From Saccharopolyspora thermophila (lineage in GTDB: Bacteria > Actinomycetota > Actinomycetes > Mycobacteriales > Pseudonocardiaceae), in the NCBI RefSeq assembly GCF_014646075.1, contig NZ_BMMT01000012.1, positions 62,001 to 126,000 on the forward strand: 64,000 nt of DNA, given 5' to 3'. The notes under the pieces were generated by a model. The model worked only from the letters and a program-made list of their open reading frames with translations. It ran no database searches and was not told the origin of the DNA. Position numbers and translations under genes: made by a program. Positions 59,583 to 64,000 of this stretch are shown one piece after another. How positions within the stretch are numbered: the first letter of the stretch is position 1; the number at the start of each line of letters is the position of its first letter.

Positions 59583-60280
59583 CGGGTCACCTCGATCCGC
59601 TTGGGCAGCGGCAGCGCGGCGGCCAGGCCGATCAGGGCGGCCATGACGGGCAGCCCCTCGGGCAGGACCGGGGTGGTCACCACGGCGATCAGCGCGCCGA
59701 GCGCCACCGCCCGCAGCGTCCGGTGCTCGCGCAGCGACGGCATGATCAGCGCGAGCAGCGCGGCGGGCATGGCGGCGTCCAGCCCGAGGGCACTCGGGTC
59801 GCCGATGCCCTGGCCCAGCAGGCCGCCGAGGAACACCGACGGCGCCCAGGCGCAGTACAGCGCGATGCCGGTGAGCCAGTAGGCGCGCTTCTTCTCCGCG
59901 GTGGTGTCCTGCGCCAACGCGAACGCGACCGACTCGTCGACCATCAGGTGGCTACCGACGAGCCGGCTCGGCCAGCCGCGGTCGAGCAGGCCGCCGACGG
60001 CCAGGCCGAACGGGAAGTGGCGGGCGTTGAGCATCAGGCCGCCAAGCACCGCGGTGAGCGGTGCGGCGCCGGCGGTGATCAGGCCGACCGCCATGAACTC
60101 GGAGCCGCCGGCGAACACCACCGCCCCCATCAGGGTAATCATCGGAAGCGGTACGCCCCTGCTCACCGCGATCGCGCCCAGCGAGGCCCCCACGATGGCC
60201 ATCGCCAGCGCCATCGACAGCACGTCGCGCACCAGCGCATCCCGCCAGAAAGCCGTTCGTGTTCGCTGTAACGCACTCAC
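59579..60280 (-). CDS. azlC: AzlC-family amino acid exporter subunit
   Basis: A 233-residue polytopic membrane protein. The family signature appears in [41 protein letters not shown] and [18 protein letters not shown] 60280 is taken as the start. It is divergent from an XRE-cupin regulator with paired TTCGT-type palindromes between. Export of branched-chain amino acids or toxic analogues is the family role. Confidence 0.9.
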   Translation of the reverse strand: MSALQRTRTAFWRDALVRDVLSMALAMAIVGASLGAIAVSRGVPLPMITLMGAVVFAGGSEFMAVGLITAGAAPLTAVLGGLMLNARHFPFGLAVGGLLDRGWPSRLVGSHLMVDESVAFALAQDTTAEKKRAYWLTGIALYCAWAPSVFLGGLLGQGIGDPSALGLDAAMPAALLALIMPSLREHRTLRAVALGALIAVVTTPVLPEGLPVMAALIGLAAALPLPKRIEVTR

Positions 60281-60281
60281 G

Positions 60282-60323
60282 TTCGTTATCCTGAACGAAA
60301 CGAGGAGCGTTCGTCAAAACGAA
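60282..60323. promoter_or_regulatory. Two TTCGT-type inverted repeats, XRE regulator operators
   Basis: TTCGTT-N6-AACGAA (60282-60299) and TTCGT-N4-ACGAA (60310-60323) lie head to tail in the 68-base gap between azlC and the XRE-cupin gene. They share the half-site ACGAA. Binding by the adjacent regulator, giving autorepression and exporter control, is inferred. Confidence 0.7.
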
Positions 60324-60348
60324 TTTTTGGACCGGCAGACCGAACAGC

Positions 60349-60918
60349 ATGAGTGAGACCGAGAACTCCCCGGCCGCGCCGCTGGAGATCATCGCCATGT
60401 CGCTGCGCCGCGAGCGCGACCGCGCCGGGCTGACCCTGACCGAACTCGCCCGCCGCGCCGGCATCGCGAAATCCACGCTCTCCCAACTGGAGTCGGGCAC
60501 CGGCAACCCCAGCGTCGAGACGCTGTGGGCGCTGGGCGTGGCGCTGGGCGTGCCGTTCAGCCGGCTCGTCGACCCGCCGACGCCCCGGGTGCGGGTCGTC
60601 CGCGCCGGCCAGGTGCCGATCGTGCGCTCCGAGCAGTCGACCTACGCCGCCGCCCTGCTGTCGTCGGGGCAGCCCGGCACCCGCCGCGACCTCTACGTGC
60701 TGGAGCTCGAACCGGGCGGGGTGCGGCACGCGGACCCGCACATCCCGGGTTCGGTGGAGCACGTCATCGTCACGGCCGGGAAGCTGCGCGTCGGCCCGGA
60801 GGAGAACCCGGTGGAGCTCGACGTGGGCGACTACATCTCGTTCTCCGGCGACGTCCCGCACCGCTACGAGGCGCTTGCCCCCACCACCAAGGCGGTCCTC
60901 GTCATGGAACACGTCTGA
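60349..60918 (+). CDS. XRE-family regulator with cupin domain
   Basis: A 189-residue regulator. The HTH (about 15-70) reads LRRERDRAGLTLTELARRAGIAKSTLSQLESGTGNPSVETLWALGVAL. A C-terminal cupin (about 110-185) holds HVIVTAGKLRVGPEENPVELDVGDYISFSGDVPHRYEA, the two cupin motifs with the metal-type His near the end. It is divergent from azlCD, and such regulators usually control the adjacent AzlCD exporter. ATG 60349 is used. Confidence 0.9.
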   Translation: MSETENSPAAPLEIIAMSLRRERDRAGLTLTELARRAGIAKSTLSQLESGTGNPSVETLWALGVALGVPFSRLVDPPTPRVRVVRAGQVPIVRSEQSTYAAALLSSGQPGTRRDLYVLELEPGGVRHADPHIPGSVEHVIVTAGKLRVGPEENPVELDVGDYISFSGDVPHRYEALAPTTKAVLVMEHV

Positions 60919-60935
60919 CGCCGCGGGAGGCGGCG
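60919..60935 (+). terminator. Hairpin directly after the XRE-cupin gene
   Basis: CGCCGC and GCGGCG pair around GGGAG, beginning at the base after the TGA. It lies between this gene and the converging EF-G-like gene. Confidence 0.55.
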
Positions 60936-60987
60936 ATCCCAGTGGACATCACCTCAAGCCGGTTTCCACCGGAATCGCCGACACCCA

Positions 60988-63111
60988 TCATCTGGTGGTC
61001 ATCTGCGCGAGCAGCGACTCCGGGACCGGCTCGTAGCTCTCGAAGTGCCGGGTGAACGTGGCGCTGCCGGAACTGAGCGAACGCACGTTGATCGTGTAGC
61101 GCATGAGCTCGCTCGCGGGCACGTGCGCCCGCACCACCGTCCAGCCGCCGTCCTCCGGCTCGGTGCCGATCACCTTGCCGCGGCGGCTCGACAGGTCACC
61201 CAGCACCGCCCCGAGGTGCTCGTCCGGGATGCGCACCTCCACCGCGTCGACCGGCTCCAGGGTGACCAGCCCCGCCTGTTCCGCGGCGGCCTTGAGGGCC
61301 AGCGCCCCCGCCGCCTGGAACGCCGCGTCGGACGAGTCGACGCTGTGCGCCTTGCCGTCCACCAGCGTCACGCGGATATCCATCAGCGGACACCCCTCGG
61401 TGATACCCTTCTCGGCCTGCGCGCGCACGCCCTTCTCGACGCTGGGGATGAACTGCCGCGGCACGGCTCCCCCGACAACCCGCTCGGCGAACTCGACACC
61501 CGACCCGCGCGGCAGCGGCTCCACCTCGATGTCGCACACCGCGTACTGGCCGTGCCCGCCGGACTGCTTGACGTGGCGCCCGTGCCCCTTGGCCGGTTGC
61601 GCGAACGTCTGCCGCAGCGGCACCCGCACCGGCACGGTGTCGATCTCCGCGCCCCCCTCGCGGAGCCGTTGCAGCACCACGTCCGCGTGCGCCTCGCCCA
61701 TGCACCACAGCACCAGCTGGTGGCTGGCACTGTCGCGTTCCAGCCGCAGGCTCGGGTCCGCGGCGACGAGCCGGTTGAGGTTGCGCGCCAGCGCGTCCTC
61801 GTCGCTGCGGGTGTGCGCGGTGACCGCGATCGGCAGCTGCGGTTCGGGCATCGGCCACGGGGTCAGCAGCAGCGGGTCCGATGGGTCCGACAGGGTGTCG
61901 CCGGTCTCGGCCGACCCGATCTTGGTCAGCGCGCACAGGTCACCGGCGATGCAGTGCGGCACCTCGCGCAGACTCGCGCCCAGCGGCGAGTACAGGTGCG
62001 CCACCCGCTCGTCCTCGTCGTGGTCGGGGTGCCCGCGTTCGGCCATGCCGTGCCCGGAGACATGCACCGGCCGTTCCGGGCGCATCGTCCCGGAGAACAC
62101 GCGCGCCAGGGAGACCCGCCCGACGTAGGAGTCGACCGAGGTGTGCACCACCTCGGCGGCCAACGGCCCCGACGGGTCGGGGGTGAGCGTGCGCGGGTGG
62201 CGGCCCTGTGGGTCGGTGAACTCCGGCAGCGGGTGCTCCAGCGGCGACGGGAAGCCGCGGGCGATGCCGTCGAGCACCTCCCGCACGCCCAGCCCGGTCG
62301 CCGCGCACACCGGCACCACCGGGTGCAGGCCACCGCGGACCACGGCCGTCTCCAGATCGCTGATCAGCGTGTTCTCGTCGATCTGCTCGCCACCGAGGTA
62401 GCGGTCCATCAGCGACTCGTCCTCGCTCTCGGCGATGATCGCCTCGATGAGCTCGCCGCGCTGCTCGTCGTAGAGCTCGCGCAGTTGCTCGTCGGCCGGG
62501 TGGACGCCTCCGACCTCGTAGAGGCTGCCGGTGAGCAGGCCGACCAGGGCGGAGATCTCGCCGTCGGCGCCGCGGTGCGGCAGGTACAGCGGGACCACGC
62601 CGGAGCCGAAGGCGTCCTGGCAGGCCAGCAGTGCGCCGTCGAAGTCCGCGCGGGGCTGGTCGAGCCGGGAGATCACCACGCCGCGCGGCATACCGACCGC
62701 CGCGCACTCCTGCCAGATGGCCCGGGTGGCGGCGTCGACGCCCTCGGCGGCGGCCACCACGAACAGCGCGGCGTCGGCCGCGCGCAGCCCGGCGCGGAGT
62801 TCGCCGACGAAGTCCGCGTAGCCGGGGGTGTCGATGAGGTTGATCTTGATCTCGCCGTACTGCACCGGGGCGACGGCCAGACCGATGGACCGTTGCTGTT
62901 CGATCGCGGCGGGCTCGTGGTCGCACACCGTGGTGCCCTCGGTGACCGTGCCCGCCCGGGGGATCGTCGAGGTGGCCGCGAGCAGCGCCTCGACCAGCGT
63001 GGTCTTACCCGCCGCCGACGGGCCGACCAGCACGACGTTGCGAATCATGGCGGGATCTGAAGGGGCCGGGATCGCCGGCCCTCCTACCGCGCCGCCTTGT
63101 TTGCTTCCCAT
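60988..63111 (-). CDS. Elongation factor G paralogue (FusA2-like GTPase)
   Basis: A 707-residue translational GTPase with the EF-G domain order. The P-loop GPSAAGKT is at 30-37 and G3 is DTPGYADF. G4 reads SRLD in place of NKxD. Domain IV contains [18 protein letters not shown], and domain [29 protein letters not shown]. This is the stand-alone EF-G-like class (compare Rv0120c), distinct from the ribosomal-operon fusA. Its role is not established; family members have been linked to ribosome recycling or stress. ATG 63111 has GGGAG upstream. Confidence 0.88.
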   Translation of the reverse strand: MGSKQGGAVGGPAIPAPSDPAMIRNVVLVGPSAAGKTTLVEALLAATSTIPRAGTVTEGTTVCDHEPAAIEQQRSIGLAVAPVQYGEIKINLIDTPGYADFVGELRAGLRAADAALFVVAAAEGVDAATRAIWQECAAVGMPRGVVISRLDQPRADFDGALLACQDAFGSGVVPLYLPHRGADGEISALVGLLTGSLYEVGGVHPADEQLRELYDEQRGELIEAIIAESEDESLMDRYLGGEQIDENTLISDLETAVVRGGLHPVVPVCAATGLGVREVLDGIARGFPSPLEHPLPEFTDPQGRHPRTLTPDPSGPLAAEVVHTSVDSYVGRVSLARVFSGTMRPERPVHVSGHGMAERGHPDHDEDERVAHLYSPLGASLREVPHCIAGDLCALTKIGSAETGDTLSDPSDPLLLTPWPMPEPQLPIAVTAHTRSDEDALARNLNRLVAADPSLRLERDSASHQLVLWCMGEAHADVVLQRLREGGAEIDTVPVRVPLRQTFAQPAKGHGRHVKQSGGHGQYAVCDIEVEPLPRGSGVEFAERVVGGAVPRQFIPSVEKGVRAQAEKGITEGCPLMDIRVTLVDGKAHSVDSSDAAFQAAGALALKAAAEQAGLVTLEPVDAVEVRIPDEHLGAVLGDLSSRRGKVIGTEPEDGGWTVVRAHVPASELMRYTINVRSLSSGSATFTRHFESYEPVPESLLAQMTTR

Positions 63112-63148
63112 GGCTACTCCCTGCGCGTTTCCGCTCCCGGCGACCGGA

Positions 63149-63164
63149 TGTGTCACCGATCACA
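63149..63164. promoter_or_regulatory. CRP-like site TGTGT-N6-TCACA
   Basis: TGTGTCACCGATCACA resembles the CRP/GlxR consensus TGTGA-N6-TCACA with one mismatch. It lies in the 232-base gap between the divergent EF-G-like gene and pdxS. Confidence 0.4.
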
Positions 63165-63211
63165 CACCTCGGCCACCGGTCGTGCAAGGGCTGGCGGTCG
63201 CCACGGGAGTC

Positions 63212-63258
63212 AAGTGGACTACCGGAAAAGCCCAAGAGTGGACCGTTGAAGTGGTCCA
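63212..63258. promoter_or_regulatory. Three AGTGG-W-C motifs, candidate PdxR sites
   Basis: AAGTGGACTA (63212), AGTGGACC (63237) and GAAGTGGTCCA (63248) repeat the core AGTGG-W-C. The first resembles the motif described for the MocR-type regulator PdxR of pdxST in Corynebacterium (recalled as AAAGTGGWCTA-like). The last two also form TGGACC...GGTCCA. A TAACCT near 63268 could be a -10 box. Confidence 0.55.
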
Positions 63259-63343
63259 GTTCGGCACTAACCTCTCCAGCGCGAGGTCGGCGCGCTGCGC
63301 ATCCCTGCGCACCACCGACGACAACAACAACAGGAAGGTCGAA

Positions 63344-64000
63344 GTGACTACCGTCGACGCCAAGGACACCACCAGCACCACCCGGACCGGGACCGACGGG
63401 GTCAAGCGCGGCATGGCCGAGATGCTTAAGGGCGGCGTGATCATGGACGTGGTGACGCCCGAGCAGGCCAAGATCGCCGAGGACGCCGGCGCGGTCGCGG
63501 TGATGGCGCTGGAGCGGGTGCCCGCCGACATCCGCGCGCAGGGCGGCGTGGCCCGGATGTCGGACCCGGACATGATCGAGAGCATCATCAACGCGGTGTC
63601 CATCCCGGTGATGGCCAAGGCGCGCATCGGGCACTTCGTGGAGGCCCAGGTGCTGCAGTCGCTGGGCGTGGACTACATCGACGAGTCCGAGGTGCTCACC
63701 CCCGCCGACGAGGCCAACCACATCGACAAGTGGGCCTTCACGGTGCCGTTCGTGTGCGGTGCCACCAACCTCGGCGAGGCGCTGCGCCGGATCTCCGAGG
63801 GCGCGGCGATGATCCGCTCCAAGGGCGAGGCCGGCACCGGCAACGTGGTCGAGGCGACCCGGCACATGCGCCAGATCCGCGCCGACATCCGCCGCCTGTC
63901 GGTGCTCGGCGAGGACGAGCTCTACGTGGCGGCCAAGGAGCTGCGCGCCCCGGTGCAGCTGGTCCAGGAGGTGGCCCGGACCGGGAAGCTGCCGGTGGTG
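63344..64000 (+). CDS. pdxS: Pyridoxal 5'-phosphate synthase PdxS, 3' end outside the window
   Basis: The first 219 residues of the PLP synthase subunit, about three quarters of the usual length. The catalytic lysines align with Lys92 (VMAKARIGH) and Lys160 ([11 protein letters not shown]), with [23 protein letters not shown] and [15 protein letters not shown] also present. It makes PLP from ribose-5-phosphate, glyceraldehyde-3-phosphate and ammonia from PdxT. GTG 63344 follows AGGAAGG. The reading frame is open to base 64000. Confidence 0.95.
   Translation, partial: MTTVDAKDTTSTTRTGTDGVKRGMAEMLKGGVIMDVVTPEQAKIAEDAGAVAVMALERVPADIRAQGGVARMSDPDMIESIINAVSIPVMAKARIGHFVEAQVLQSLGVDYIDESEVLTPADEANHIDKWAFTVPFVCGATNLGEALRRISEGAAMIRSKGEAGTGNVVEATRHMRQIRADIRRLSVLGEDELYVAAKELRAPVQLVQEVARTGKLPVV

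Overview
The window is high-GC actinomycete chromosome, most likely from a Pseudonocardiaceae member such as Saccharopolyspora (inference from gene content; no 16S or other marker is present). Three things support this. A mycothiol-dependent formaldehyde dehydrogenase is present. An N-acetylglucosamine-type PTS sits beside a DasR-like regulator. The gene order is close to the Mycobacterium tuberculosis segment from aroQ to pdxS: aroQ-aroB-aroK-aroC-prepilin peptidase, aroE-mltG-ruvX-alaS, rarA, aspS, radical SAM, hisS, metallo-hydrolase, PPIase, rel, apt, secF-secD-yajC, ruvB-ruvA-ruvC, yebC, pdxT and pdxS.

Left part (1-15.8 kb, accessory metabolism): a truncated sensor kinase; mscR with a metallo-hydrolase (formaldehyde detoxification through mycothiol); a SAM methyltransferase; an MFS exporter divergent from an amidase; a glutaryl-CoA dehydrogenase/CoA-transferase pair facing an FCD-type GntR regulator; a TetR regulator divergent from an oxidoreductase/hydrolase pair; a 3-hydroxybutyryl-CoA dehydrogenase; and a beta-propeller lipoprotein. 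Short inverted repeats in these gaps look like operators.

Middle part (15.8-35 kb): the shikimate genes aroQ, aroB, aroK and aroC run as one leftward unit. A prepilin peptidase follows, then a PTS island (EIIA, EIIB, GntR/HutC regulator, EIIC, HPr) with a dre-like site and a second palindrome. PTS enzyme I is not in the window. Next comes a tightly overlapped leftward run alaS-ruvX-mltG-aroE with two small membrane proteins, then a hydroxyacid dehydrogenase, RarA, and a SulP transporter/beta-carbonic anhydrase/small secreted protein group.

Accessory and decaying stretch (35-43 kb): a phosphotransferase-like gene, aspS, an HTH protein with an unassigned C-terminal domain, an 86-bp near-palindrome, a C-terminal fragment resembling the radical SAM gene further right, a pentapeptide-repeat gene broken by an apparent one-base deletion, and a possible DUF397 remnant.

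Right part (43-64 kb, core): a YibE/F-like membrane protein, hisS, a glyoxalase II-like enzyme, a membrane-anchored cyclophilin, the (p)ppGpp enzyme Rel, apt, the SecDF-YajC translocase subunits, the RuvABC resolvase with a LexA-type box upstream, yebC, pdxT, an AzlCD exporter with its divergent XRE-cupin regulator, an EF-G paralogue, and the start of pdxS behind PdxR-like motifs. pdxT and pdxS are separated here by the AzlCD/EF-G block.

Most junctions in the leftward clusters are ATGA, GTGA or TGATG overlaps, which suggests translational coupling. I found no CRISPR array, insertion sequence, rRNA or tRNA gene. I found no clearly undescribed system. The least explained items are the 40-42 kb debris zone, the unassigned HTH protein and the secreted protein ahead of the carbonic anhydrase.
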